Part shown: positions 6,361 through 13,681 of the stretch, one piece after another
How the letters are laid out: the number at the start of each line of letters is the position of its first letter
Numbering within the stretch: position 1 is the stretch's first letter
The notes under the pieces: generated by a model
What the model was told of the DNA's origin: nothing
The model's database searches: none
Seen by the model: the letters and a program-made list of their open reading frames with translations, nothing else
Position numbers and translations under genes: made by a program
Assembly (NCBI GenBank): GCA_041591915.1
Contig: JBFHRB010000009.1
Coordinates: forward strand, 1-28,374
Direction of reading: 5' to 3'
Length of the DNA: 28,374 nucleotides
Origin: JBFHRB01 sp041591915
Lineage (GTDB): Bacteria; Actinomycetota; Nitriliruptoria; Nitriliruptorales; Nitriliruptoraceae

Positions 6361-7413
6361 ATGCGCACGACCCTCCTTCGCCCCGCCGCCGCGCTCCTGG
6401 CCGCCGGCCTGATCGCCGCAGCCTGCGGCGGTGGCACGTCCGGGTCCGGCACCAGCACCGACACCAGCGGTGGCGGCGGCTCGGACATGAGCGGCTCGAT
6501 CAACATCCAGGGCTCGTCGACGGTCGAGCCGGTCTCGGCTCGCGTCGCCGAGCTCTTCCAGGGCAACAACCCGGGCGTCGCCGTCCAGGTCGGTGGCCCC
6601 GGCACCGGCACCGGCTTCAAGGACTTCTTCTGCGTCGGTGAGAGCGACATCTCCGACGCCTCTCGCCAGATCAAGGACAGCGAGCTGGAGCTCTGCGAGC
6701 AGAACGGCATCACCGACATCCTGGAGCTCAGGGTCGGCATCGACGGCCTGACGGTGCTCACCAGCACCGAGAACGACGCGGTCGAGTGCCTCGGCTACGG
6801 CGACCTGTACGCCCTGCTCGGCCCCGAGTCGACCGGCTTCGACAGCTGGGCCGATGGCAACGCGATCCGTGCCGAGCTCGCTGCCGAGAACCCGCAGCTC
6901 TCCAACGGCGAGCTGCCCGACGTCGAGCTGGTGACGGCCGGGCCCGGCACCGAGTCGGGTACCTACGACAGCTTCATCGAGCTCGTCATGGAGGGCCTCG
7001 CCGAGGAGCGCGGGCAGGACAACCTGATCCGCAACGACTGGAGCGGGAACGCGAACGACAACGTCATCATCCAGTCGATCGGCGGGAACACCACGAGCCT
7101 CGGCTGGGTCGGCTACGCGTTCTTCGCCAACAACGCCGGCGCGGTCGACGCCATCGACGTCAAGGACCCCGAGTCCGGTGACTGTGTCACGCCGACGGAT
7201 GAGACGATCGCGTCGGGCGCGTACCCGCTCTCCCGGTCGCTCTACATCTACGTCAACATGCACAAGGTCGACCAGAGCCCGGCCCTCGCGGCGTTCGTCG
7301 ACTTCTTCCTCAGCGAGACGGGCCGCGCGCAGGTCTCCGGTGCCGGGTACGTCCAGCTGACGGACGAGGCGTGGGCCGAGACCGTCGCGGCCTGGGAGGC
7401 CGCCAGGGCATGA
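6361..7413 (+). CDS. pstS: Phosphate-binding lipoprotein PstS
   Basis: A 350-aa lipoprotein that captures phosphate outside the membrane for PstCAB. The signal peptide ends in a lipobox, IAAAC, with the lipidated Cys22, followed by a Gly/Ser/Thr-rich linker (about 23-45). The mature domain begins with the PstS phosphate-binding segment INIQGSSTVEPVS, and GPGTGTGFKDFF, SDISDASRQI and PGTESGTYDSF supply further phosphate-contacting loops. The ATG is preceded by AAGGA (6345-6349) 11 nt upstream and follows pstB by 36 nt. Two Cys pairs in the mature part (FFCVG, ELCEQ, EC, DC) could form disulfides. It overlaps pstC by ATGA. Confidence 0.95.
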   Translation: MRTTLLRPAAALLAAGLIAAACGGGTSGSGTSTDTSGGGGSDMSGSINIQGSSTVEPVSARVAELFQGNNPGVAVQVGGPGTGTGFKDFFCVGESDISDASRQIKDSELELCEQNGITDILELRVGIDGLTVLTSTENDAVECLGYGDLYALLGPESTGFDSWADGNAIRAELAAENPQLSNGELPDVELVTAGPGTESGTYDSFIELVMEGLAEERGQDNLIRNDWSGNANDNVIIQSIGGNTTSLGWVGYAFFANNAGAVDAIDVKDPESGDCVTPTDETIASGAYPLSRSLYIYVNMHKVDQSPALAAFVDFFLSETGRAQVSGAGYVQLTDEAWAETVAAWEAARA

Positions 7414-8324
7414 GTGCCGCACCGATCGACCTCACGGGGGACCCGCGCCGGCGACGGCGCGAGTCCGCCGTGCGATCGGCGTTCCTCGCGGCCGCGCTCG
7501 GGTCGGTCCTCATCACCGCGCTGATCCTCTACACGCTGCTCGGTGACGCCTACCGCTTCCTCACGCTGATCGACGTCAGCCAGCTCTGGGGGAGCGGCTG
7601 GTTCCCCAGCCGCAACGAGTTCGACGTCAAGACGATCGTCGTGGCATCCATCGTGGTGTCGCTGATCTCGATGCTGGTCGCCGGGCCCCTCGGCCTCGGC
7701 GCCGCCGTCTACCTGTCGGAGTACGCGGATCCGCGCACCCGACGCGTCGTGAAGCCCGTGCTCGAGATCCTCGCGGGCGTTCCCAGCGTCGTCCTCGGCT
7801 TCTTCGCACTCACGTTCATCACCCCCAACATCGTGCAGGCGATCTGGGACGACGCGAACCAGTTCAACATGATGGCTGCGGGCATCGGCGTCGGGATCCT
7901 GACCACACCGCTGATGGCGTCGATCGCCGAGGACGCGCTCCGCGCCGTGCCGCGTGAGCTACGCGAGGCGTCCTACGGGCTCGGCGCTCGCAAGCGCACG
8001 ACGACCCTGCGGGTCGTCGTGCCCGCTGCCATCTCGGGGATCGTGGCGGCGTTCATCCTCTCGCTGTCTCGCGCCATCGGTGAGACGATGGTCGTGACCA
8101 TCGCGGCCGGTGGCTCTGGCTCGGCCGCGTTCAACGCCAACCCGCTCGAGGGCAGCATCACGATGACCTCGGCGATCGCGAACCTCGCGATCGGCTCGGA
8201 CAACCCGAGCTTCGGGTCGTCGTTCGTGAGCCTGTACTTCGTCGGCACGCTGCTGTTCCTGTTCACGCTGGCGCTCAACGTGCTCGGTGACCGGGTCGTC
8301 CGGCGCTACCGGAGGTCGTACTGA
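7410..8324 (+). CDS. pstC: Phosphate ABC transporter permease PstC
   Basis: A 304-aa inner-membrane permease with about six TM segments. The ATG overlaps the pstS stop (ATGA), indicating coupled translation. The N-terminal basic stretch DPRRRRRES precedes TM1. PstC family motifs include WFPS in the first extracellular loop, GPLGLGAAVYLSEYA, EILAGVPSVVLGFFAL, and the ABC-permease EAA-type cytoplasmic loop LREASYGLGARKRTT, which docks on PstB. SLSRAIGETMVVTIAAG is a conserved core TM. Length is typical. It partners with PstA immediately downstream. Confidence 0.95.
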   Translation: MSAAPIDLTGDPRRRRRESAVRSAFLAAALGSVLITALILYTLLGDAYRFLTLIDVSQLWGSGWFPSRNEFDVKTIVVASIVVSLISMLVAGPLGLGAAVYLSEYADPRTRRVVKPVLEILAGVPSVVLGFFALTFITPNIVQAIWDDANQFNMMAAGIGVGILTTPLMASIAEDALRAVPRELREASYGLGARKRTTTLRVVVPAAISGIVAAFILSLSRAIGETMVVTIAAGGSGSAAFNANPLEGSITMTSAIANLAIGSDNPSFGSSFVSLYFVGTLLFLFTLALNVLGDRVVRRYRRSY

Positions 8325-9277
8325 TGGCCGCGGTCGAGACGGCAGCGCGCATCGACCTCCGCAACCCGGACGCCGGGCGCGAGCGGCTCCGCGAGCGCCT
8401 CTTCGAGGGCGCGATGCTGCTGGCGTTGCTCATCTCACTCGGTGTGCTGCTGACGCTGCTCTTCGACATCCTGGCAAGCGCGCTGCCACTCCTCGCTGAG
8501 CGCGGGACGGGGTTCGTGACCGCTGGGCTCTCCTCGTTCCCCGAGAACGCCGGAGTGGGCCAGGGCATCATCGGCTCCTTGCAGATCGCCTTCGTCACCG
8601 CCGTGGTCGCGATCCCCCTGGGCGTCGCGACCGCGATCTACCTCGAGGAGTACGCCCCCGACACCTGGCTGACGCGCTTCATCGACATCAACATCCGCAA
8701 CCTCGCGGGCGTCCCGTCGATCGTCTACGGCCTGCTCGGGTTCGCGATCTTCGTGCGGTTCCTCGGGCCCCGCGATCTCGGCGGCATCGTGAACCTCACC
8801 GGCGGTCGTTCGGCCCTCGCCGGCGGCCTCACGCTGGCCATCCTCGCGTTGCCGATCGTCATCATCACCTCGGCAGAGGCGATCCGGGGCGTTCCGAGGT
8901 CCCTCCGTGACGGCGGCTACGGGCTGGGCGCCACCCGCTGGGACGTGACGCGCCAGCTGGTCCTTCCTCAGGCCCTGCCCGGGATCCTCACCGGCACGAT
9001 CCTGTCGCTGGCGCGTGCGATCGGTGAGACGGCGCCGCTCCTCGTCGTCGGTGCCGTGACGGGCTTCCTGAGCACGGGCGGGGCCAGCTTCTTCGAGTCG
9101 CTGACGCAGTCCGGGTTCACGGCGCTGCCGATCATCGTCTTCGGCTGGTCGCGCCAACCGCAACCTGCCTACCAGGATGCGCTGGCCCCGGCTGCCATCC
9201 TCATGCTCCTGCTGTTCACGCTCAGCGCGAACGCGCTCGCCATCTGGCTGCGCAACCGCTACGAGCGTCGAGTCTGA
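8324..9277 (+). CDS. pstA: Phosphate ABC transporter permease PstA
   Basis: A 317-aa permease, second half of the Pst channel. Its ATG overlaps the pstC stop by one base (TGATG). About six TM segments are visible. Family signatures are PLGVATAIYLEEYAP, NLAGVPSIVYGLLGFAIF, EAIRGVPRSLRDGGYGLGA (the loop that contacts PstB), and SLARAIGETAPLLVVGAV. An N-terminal cytoplasmic segment of about 30 residues (ARIDLRNPDAGRERLRERL) precedes TM1. Length and motifs are normal. It ends 21 nt before phoU. Confidence 0.95.
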   Translation: MAAVETAARIDLRNPDAGRERLRERLFEGAMLLALLISLGVLLTLLFDILASALPLLAERGTGFVTAGLSSFPENAGVGQGIIGSLQIAFVTAVVAIPLGVATAIYLEEYAPDTWLTRFIDINIRNLAGVPSIVYGLLGFAIFVRFLGPRDLGGIVNLTGGRSALAGGLTLAILALPIVIITSAEAIRGVPRSLRDGGYGLGATRWDVTRQLVLPQALPGILTGTILSLARAIGETAPLLVVGAVTGFLSTGGASFFESLTQSGFTALPIIVFGWSRQPQPAYQDALAPAAILMLLLFTLSANALAIWLRNRYERRV

Positions 9278-9298
9278 CCTCGGAACGAGGGACGTACC

Positions 9299-9994
9299 GT
9301 GAATGACAACCGCATCGCTGACCCGGCGACGCAGCACCGCGACACCTTCCACGACCGCCTCGACGAGCTCGAGGACCTGCTGGTCGAGGGCGCGCTGCTG
9401 ATCTCCGGTGCGCTGCCCCAGGTCAACGAGGCCTACCTCGACAACCGCGAGGCGATCGTTCGGCTCTGCACCTCCCTGTGCGACCGCGTCCGCGAACTCG
9501 TCGGGCAGGCGGAGGAGCTCGGCTTCATCCTCATCGCGCGCGAGGGCCCGGTGAGCGGCGATCTCCGTCGCATCGTCGCCGTCCTCCGCCTCGTGCACGA
9601 CGTCGACCGCTCCGCCAACCTGATGCGCCACGTCCCGGAGTCCCTCGAGCTGCACGACCCGCGTGAGCTCCCCGAGCGGACCTACGAGCTCCTGACCAGC
9701 CTGGCGCACGAGGCGACGGTCGTCTTCACGGCCGGGGTCGAGGCCTACCGCCAGCGCGACGCCGACGCGTTGTCACGGATCACGGAGCGGGACCTGGTCG
9801 TCGACGACCTCGCGAAGCGCGTGCTCAATGGTGACGTGGAGTTCGACCCGGGCGCGCACATGGCCCTCGGCCTCGTCGCCCGGTACTACGAGCGGATCGC
9901 GGACCACGGTGTCGCGTTCGCGCGCGACACGGTCTTCATCGTGACGGGCGAGCGTCCCGCGGATCACGAGGTCCTGCCGACCATCTCTGAGTAG
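9299..9994 (+). CDS. phoU: Phosphate signalling protein PhoU
   Basis: A 231-aa, all-helical protein of typical PhoU length, with two repeated three-helix halves. In known systems PhoU links Pst transporter state to the histidine kinase and keeps it inactive when phosphate is plentiful. Motifs include FHDRLDELEDLLVEGA at the start, a central SGDLRRIVAVLRLVHDVDRSANLM and a closing YYERIADHGVAFARDTVFIVTGE, matching the metal-binding E/D-rich helices of the family. GTG 9299 is chosen because GAGGGA (9287-9292) is 6 nt upstream. Its stop codon TAG overlaps the proposed -10 box of regX3. Confidence 0.95.
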   Translation: MNDNRIADPATQHRDTFHDRLDELEDLLVEGALLISGALPQVNEAYLDNREAIVRLCTSLCDRVRELVGQAEELGFILIAREGPVSGDLRRIVAVLRLVHDVDRSANLMRHVPESLELHDPRELPERTYELLTSLAHEATVVFTAGVEAYRQRDADALSRITERDLVVDDLAKRVLNGDVEFDPGAHMALGLVARYYERIADHGVAFARDTVFIVTGERPADHEVLPTISE

Positions 9995-9997
9995 GGT
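9992..9997 (+). promoter_or_regulatory. Candidate leaderless promoter of regX3 inside the phoU stop
   Basis: TAGGGT begins with the TAG stop codon of phoU and ends 8 nt before the regX3 ATG. It would start transcription at about 10004, next to the start codon, allowing regX3-senX3 to be transcribed at a basal level independently of the PHO-box promoter. There is no good Shine-Dalgarno sequence in the 10-nt gap, which fits this reading. Confidence 0.45.
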
Positions 9998-10004
9998 CGC
10001 GCGC

Positions 10005-10691
10005 ATGCCCAAGATCCTGCTCGTGGAGGACGAGCGAGCGATCGCCGAAGGCCTGGCGATCACGCTCGAGGCCGAGGGCTTCCAGGTGCGATGGATCAAC
10101 GACGGAGCCGAGGCCATCCCAACGTGGGAGCGGTACCGACCCGATCTCGTCCTGCTCGACCTGATGCTCCCCGGGCGGAGTGGGACCGACATCTGCCGCG
10201 ACCTGCGCCAACGCAGCAACGTCCCGATCATCATGGTGACCGCCCGCGACGCGGAGGTCGATCGGGTGGTCGGGCTGGAGCTCGGGGCCGACGACTACAT
10301 CACCAAGCCCTTCAGCGCGCGCGAGCTGATCGCCCGGATCCGCGCCGTCCTGCGCCGCGCGAACGACGCCACGCTCGTGGGTGACGAGCCGAGCGAGGCC
10401 TCGGGGGTGCGGGTCGATCGGGCCCGCCACGAGGTCACGGTGGACGGGGCTCGGGTGGACCTCCCGCCGAAGGAGTTCGACCTGCTGGCGCTGCTCGTCG
10501 ACAACGCGGGCCGCGTCCTGACGCGTGACCAGCTGATCGACGAGGTCTGGGGCTCCAACTACCACGGTGACACCAAGACGCTCGACGTGCATGTCCGCCG
10601 GCTCCGCAAGCGCATCGAGGAGGAGCCGCAGGAACCGAGGCGGCTCCTGACCGTGCGTGGGGTGGGCTATCGATTCGCGGACGACGCGTGA
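10005..10691 (+). CDS. regX3: Phosphate response regulator RegX3/PhoP (OmpR family)
   Basis: A 228-aa response regulator. The receiver domain (1-115) has the acidic pocket E8/D9, phospho-acceptor D52 in LLDLMLPG, T79 and K101. The winged-helix DNA-binding domain follows (about 130-226), with PPKEFDLLALL, LTRDQLIDEVWG and TKTLDVHVRRLRKRI. It matches mycobacterial RegX3 closely across both domains, including SGTDICRDLRQRSNVPIIMVTARD. It is predicted to bind the GTTCACC repeats at 5402-5423 and activate pst when phosphate is low. It overlaps the kinase gene by GTGA. Confidence 0.94.
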   Translation: MPKILLVEDERAIAEGLAITLEAEGFQVRWINDGAEAIPTWERYRPDLVLLDLMLPGRSGTDICRDLRQRSNVPIIMVTARDAEVDRVVGLELGADDYITKPFSARELIARIRAVLRRANDATLVGDEPSEASGVRVDRARHEVTVDGARVDLPPKEFDLLALLVDNAGRVLTRDQLIDEVWGSNYHGDTKTLDVHVRRLRKRIEEEPQEPRRLLTVRGVGYRFADDA

Positions 10692-11980
10692 CCCGCACGC
10701 TCCTCGTCGTCGGTCCGGTCCTGGGCGCCCTCGCAGCGCTGCTCGCCCTCGCCATGGGGCCCGTCGGGGTGCTCGTCGGTGCCGGGCTGGGCCTCGTCGC
10801 GAGCCTCCTCCTCTGGCGCGTCCAGTCGGATCGCGTCGAGGAGGTCGCGACGGCCGTCAACCGGTGGCAGGGAAAGCTGGCACACGAGCCGCTCCGGCTG
10901 CGTGGGGGGCAGCACTGGGAGCGACTCGCCCAGTCGGTGAACGCCCTCGGCGCCGCCTACGCCCGTCGCGGCGAGCGGGTCGCCAGGGAGCAGCCGCGAC
11001 GCACGCAGCTCGTCGATGCGGTGACGATCCCCGCGATGCTCTTCGGCTCCGACAACCGCCTGCTGGTCGCCAACGCGCCGGCGGACGAGTTGTTCGGCGC
11101 CGTCACGACGGATGGGCCCACGGCGATCCGGGCCGTCGGCTCCGCACCGCTGGCCGACGCGATCGCCGAGGCCCGCGAGCGAGGGGAGCGCATCGAGCTC
11201 GACGTCACCCATGGGGACCGTGACCTGGCCTGCGTCGCGGCGCCGGTCGGTGATGAGGTGCTGCTGCTCGTGGTCGACCGCACGGCTGAACGCCGTGTCC
11301 GCACTCTCCGGCGTGACTTCGTGGCCAACGCGTCCCACGAGCTCAAGACCCCCGTGGCCGGTATCAGGTCCCTCGCGGAGGCCCTCGTCCTGACGTCGGG
11401 GGAGGACGAGCGGACCGCCCGTCTGGCGAGCCAGATCCAGGGCGAGGCGGAGCGGCTCGGCAACCTCGTCCGGGACCTGCTCGACCTCTCCCGCCTCGAG
11501 GAACCGCATCCGGGCGACCCTCGCCCGTGCGACCTCGTCGAGATCGTGCGCGAGGTCGTCGCACGGCGTGCCGAAGTTGCGAGCACCGCCGGGGTGACCG
11601 TGACCGTCAGTGCTCCGGCTGCGGCCACCGTCGTCGGCCTGCGCGAGGACCTGCAGCGCGTGGTGGCCAACCTCGTGGACAACGCCATCCGCTACAACGT
11701 CGATGACGGTGAGGTCACGGTGCAGCTCGAGCCTGCCGACGATGCCTGGGTCCTGACGGTCGCGGACACCGGTGTGGGCATCCCGGCCGAGGCGGTCGAC
11801 CGTGTCTTCGAGCGCTTCTACCGGGTCGACGTCGCGCGCTCACGCGAGACGGGCGGCACCGGCCTCGGCCTCTCGATCGTGCGCAACGCCGTCCGTCGCC
11901 ACGGCGGGACGATCGACGTGGACAGCGTGGTCGGTGTCGGGACGACCTTCACGGTCCGCCTGTCCGCGGACACCCGCTAG
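10688..11980 (+). CDS. senX3: Phosphate sensor histidine kinase SenX3/PhoR
   Basis: A 430-aa membrane histidine kinase. Two closely spaced N-terminal TM segments (about 4-45) leave almost no external loop, as in SenX3. A PAS-like region follows (about 112-140, IPAMLFGSDNRLLVANAPADELF). The HisKA domain has H217 in NASHELKTPVAGI. The HATPase domain has the N box NLVDNAIRYN, the G1 box DTGVGIP, the F box FERFYRVD and the G2 box GGTGLGLSIV. The lack of an external sensor domain suggests that it senses phosphate indirectly through Pst/PhoU, in line with its position. GTG 10688 overlaps the regX3 stop by 4 nt. It ends the operon, followed by a hairpin. Confidence 0.94.
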   Translation: MTRTLLVVGPVLGALAALLALAMGPVGVLVGAGLGLVASLLLWRVQSDRVEEVATAVNRWQGKLAHEPLRLRGGQHWERLAQSVNALGAAYARRGERVAREQPRRTQLVDAVTIPAMLFGSDNRLLVANAPADELFGAVTTDGPTAIRAVGSAPLADAIAEARERGERIELDVTHGDRDLACVAAPVGDEVLLLVVDRTAERRVRTLRRDFVANASHELKTPVAGIRSLAEALVLTSGEDERTARLASQIQGEAERLGNLVRDLLDLSRLEEPHPGDPRPCDLVEIVREVVARRAEVASTAGVTVTVSAPAAATVVGLREDLQRVVANLVDNAIRYNVDDGEVTVQLEPADDAWVLTVADTGVGIPAEAVDRVFERFYRVDVARSRETGGTGLGLSIVRNAVRRHGGTIDVDSVVGVGTTFTVRLSADTR

Positions 11981-12003
11981 GCGAGAGCCGGCCAGAACGT
12001 GCG

Positions 12004-12029
12004 ACGGCCCCCGCCGGAGCCGGGGCCGT
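12004..12029. terminator. Hairpin terminator between convergent genes
   Basis: ACGGCCCC (12004-12011) pairs perfectly with GGGGCCGT (12022-12029), with an inner GC-CGGA-GC. It lies 24 nt after senX3 and 20 nt after the convergent gene ending at 12049, so it could serve both. No U-tract follows, which is common for actinobacterial terminators. Confidence 0.6.
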
Positions 12030-12048
12030 TCGATCACATCGTGGCGTG

Positions 12049-12819
12049 TCAGGCGTCGTCGCCGCCCTTGCCCTTGGCGGCCGCGCGCTCGGCGCGTGCC
12101 GCGTCGCGCTCGGCCTTCGCGGCGTCGCGCTCGGCGTCGCGCTCGGCCTTCGCGGCGTCGCGCTCGGCCTTGGCCTCGTCGCGCGCCTCGTCACGCGCCA
12201 TCTTCGCGGCTTCCCGGGCGTCCTCGGCGCCGTAGAGGTCCGCGGCGGCCTGCGAGATCGCGTCGATCAGACCGCAGAAGACCTCGGCCCCCTCGAGCGT
12301 GCCCAGGTCGACCGGCACCGTCTCGGTGCCGGTGACCGCGGGGCCGTCCTCGGTCTCCTCGAGCACGGGGACGACGACCTCGGTCGCGGTGCCGTTCGCG
12401 GCCGCGCTCACGAACTTGCCGTGGTTGTTGTAACCGTTGAAGAACTGCTTGGCGACCTGCCCGTTGGGCGCGCACTCGGCGACCCGGCTGACGACCTCGC
12501 CATGGCCCTCGGCGTCCTCGTCGGCCTCGGGGTCGTCGCTCAGTTCGGCGATGACCTCGATGACCTCGGCCTCGTCCGCGTTCACGACCGCGGCGAAGGT
12601 CACGCTGTCGATCACCTCACCGAGCAGCTCCTTGGCCATCTCGACGAGCTCGGGGTCGAGGTCTGCCGTCACGGCGTCGGTGAGCAGGCCCAGCGACGCG
12701 AGGAAGGTCTCGAGCGCGGTCGGCTCCTCAGGAGGCGTCTCCGGGGCGTCCTGTGCGAACGCAGCGGTCGGGACGAGCAGGAGCAGGACAGCGAGGGCTG
12801 TCGCGGCGATGCGGCGCAT
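12049..12819 (-). CDS. Secreted protein with charged coiled-coil tail, unknown function
   Basis: A 256-aa protein with a Sec signal peptide (MRRIAATALAVLLLLVPTAA, cleavage likely after AFA about residue 22). The mature part is acidic (many Glu/Asp) and has only two Cys, in ECAPNG and VFCGL, which could form a disulfide. From about residue 198 the sequence becomes a highly charged helical tail with repeated AKAERDA heptads, ending GKGGDDA. The start ATG has AGGA about 8 nt upstream. I recognise no family. The tail could form a coiled coil or contact cell-wall polymers, but there is no sortase motif or membrane anchor. A perfect 16-bp palindrome lies 44 bp upstream. Confidence 0.75.
   Translation of the reverse strand: MRRIAATALAVLLLLVPTAAFAQDAPETPPEEPTALETFLASLGLLTDAVTADLDPELVEMAKELLGEVIDSVTFAAVVNADEAEVIEVIAELSDDPEADEDAEGHGEVVSRVAECAPNGQVAKQFFNGYNNHGKFVSAAANGTATEVVVPVLEETEDGPAVTGTETVPVDLGTLEGAEVFCGLIDAISQAAADLYGAEDAREAAKMARDEARDEAKAERDAAKAERDAERDAAKAERDAARAERAAAKGKGGDDA
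12101..12171. repeat. Imperfect 21-bp repeats encoding coiled-coil heptads
   Basis: Two identical 21-bp copies (12101-12121 and 12134-12154) and a 17-bp partial copy (12155-12171) are present, with a 12-bp fragment of the same unit between the first two. On the minus strand they encode AKAERDA-type heptads, so the repeat is in-frame and could vary in number without frameshift. Confidence 0.7.
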
Positions 12820-12862
12820 GTGGTCGATCCTGTGGTCTCGTGTGGCGGTCTGGGCACCCCGC

Positions 12863-12878
12863 GAGGGCCTAGGCCCTC
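12863..12878. promoter_or_regulatory. Perfect 16-bp palindrome, possible operator
   Basis: GAGGGCCTAGGCCCTC is a complete zero-spacer palindrome in the 167-bp gap between two divergent genes. It is 44 bp upstream of the secreted-protein start and 95 bp before the nth -10 box. The symmetry suggests a dimeric regulator site for the secreted-protein gene; no regulator gene is adjacent. Confidence 0.4.
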
Positions 12879-12972
12879 ACCATCGGGGTCTCGGTAGGGG
12901 AGCGGGGGTCCTGTAGGCCGGGTTACGCCCTGACCGCGGCCGCGTGCGACCAACGCACCCCGTGTCCCTCAG

Positions 12973-12978
12973 TACGCT
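12973..12978 (+). promoter_or_regulatory. Candidate leaderless -10 box of nth
   Basis: TACGCT lies 9 nt before the nth ATG (12987). No Shine-Dalgarno sequence is seen in between, so a leaderless or near-leaderless transcript is predicted. Confidence 0.45.
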
Positions 12979-12986
12979 CCGGCGCC

Positions 12987-13673
12987 ATGGCAGCCATACC
13001 CGACGACCTCCACCGCGACCGCGGCAAGACCCTGCGTGCCCCCGTGATCCTCGAGGTGCTCGCTGAGGAGATGCCCGACGCCGAGATCGCGCTCGACTTC
13101 ACGAACACGTGGGAGCTGCTCGTCGCGACGATCCTGTCGGCACAGGCCACGGACGTGAAGGTCAACGAGGTCACGCCGCGGCTGTTCGCGCGTTGGCCCG
13201 GGCCGGAGGAGCTGGCTGGCGCGGAGCTCGCCGAGATCGAGGAGACCATCTCCTCGATCGGCCTGTTCCGGAGCAAGGCCAAGAACATCCAGGCGACCGC
13301 CCGGATGCTCCTCGAACGCCACGGCGGAGAGGTCCCGTCGACCATGGAGGAGCTCACGGCCCTCGCCGGCGTTGCACGCAAGACGGCGAACGTCGTGCTG
13401 TCCAACGGTTTCGGCGTCAACGAGGGCGTCGTCGTCGACACCCACGTGGCCCGTCTCAGCCGGCGGTTGGGTTTCACGCGCGAGCAGGACCCGAAGAAGA
13501 TCGAGCGCGACCTCGTTCGGCTGTTCCCGCGCGAGCATTGGCTCGACGTGAGTGACCTCCTCATCCACCACGGCCGGCGTGTCTGCGACGCCCGGCGCCC
13601 GCGGTGCGAGGACTGTGTCGTGGAACCGCTGTGCCCGTCGAGCCAGCTCGCCGGTCGACGCGACAAGCGCTGA
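12987..13673 (+). CDS. nth: Endonuclease III, DNA glycosylase/AP lyase
   Basis: A 228-aa base-excision repair enzyme that removes oxidised pyrimidines and cleaves the AP site. The helix-hairpin-helix LAGVARKTANVV (126-137) carries the catalytic Lys132, and Asp151 in VVVDTHVARL is the second catalytic residue. The C-terminal [4Fe-4S] loop has Cys200, Cys207, Cys210 and Cys216 in the canonical C-x6-C-x2-C-x5-C spacing. WELLVATILSAQATDVKVN and SIGLFRSKAKNI are family core motifs. It has its own leaderless-type promoter and ends 8 bp from the convergent trkH. Confidence 0.97.
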   Translation: MAAIPDDLHRDRGKTLRAPVILEVLAEEMPDAEIALDFTNTWELLVATILSAQATDVKVNEVTPRLFARWPGPEELAGAELAEIEETISSIGLFRSKAKNIQATARMLLERHGGEVPSTMEELTALAGVARKTANVVLSNGFGVNEGVVVDTHVARLSRRLGFTREQDPKKIERDLVRLFPREHWLDVSDLLIHHGRRVCDARRPRCEDCVVEPLCPSSQLAGRRDKR

Positions 13674-13681
13674 CGAGCGTC

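Noticed and set aside
5437..7422. 661-aa open frame on the minus strand opposite pstB and pstS
   Set aside because: It is a mirror of two textbook genes, with no recognisable domain and no ribosome site or promoter.
12101..12171. Possible CRISPR-like or mobile repeat
   Set aside because: The repeats are in-frame 21-bp units encoding heptads of a coiled coil, contiguous and without unique spacers.
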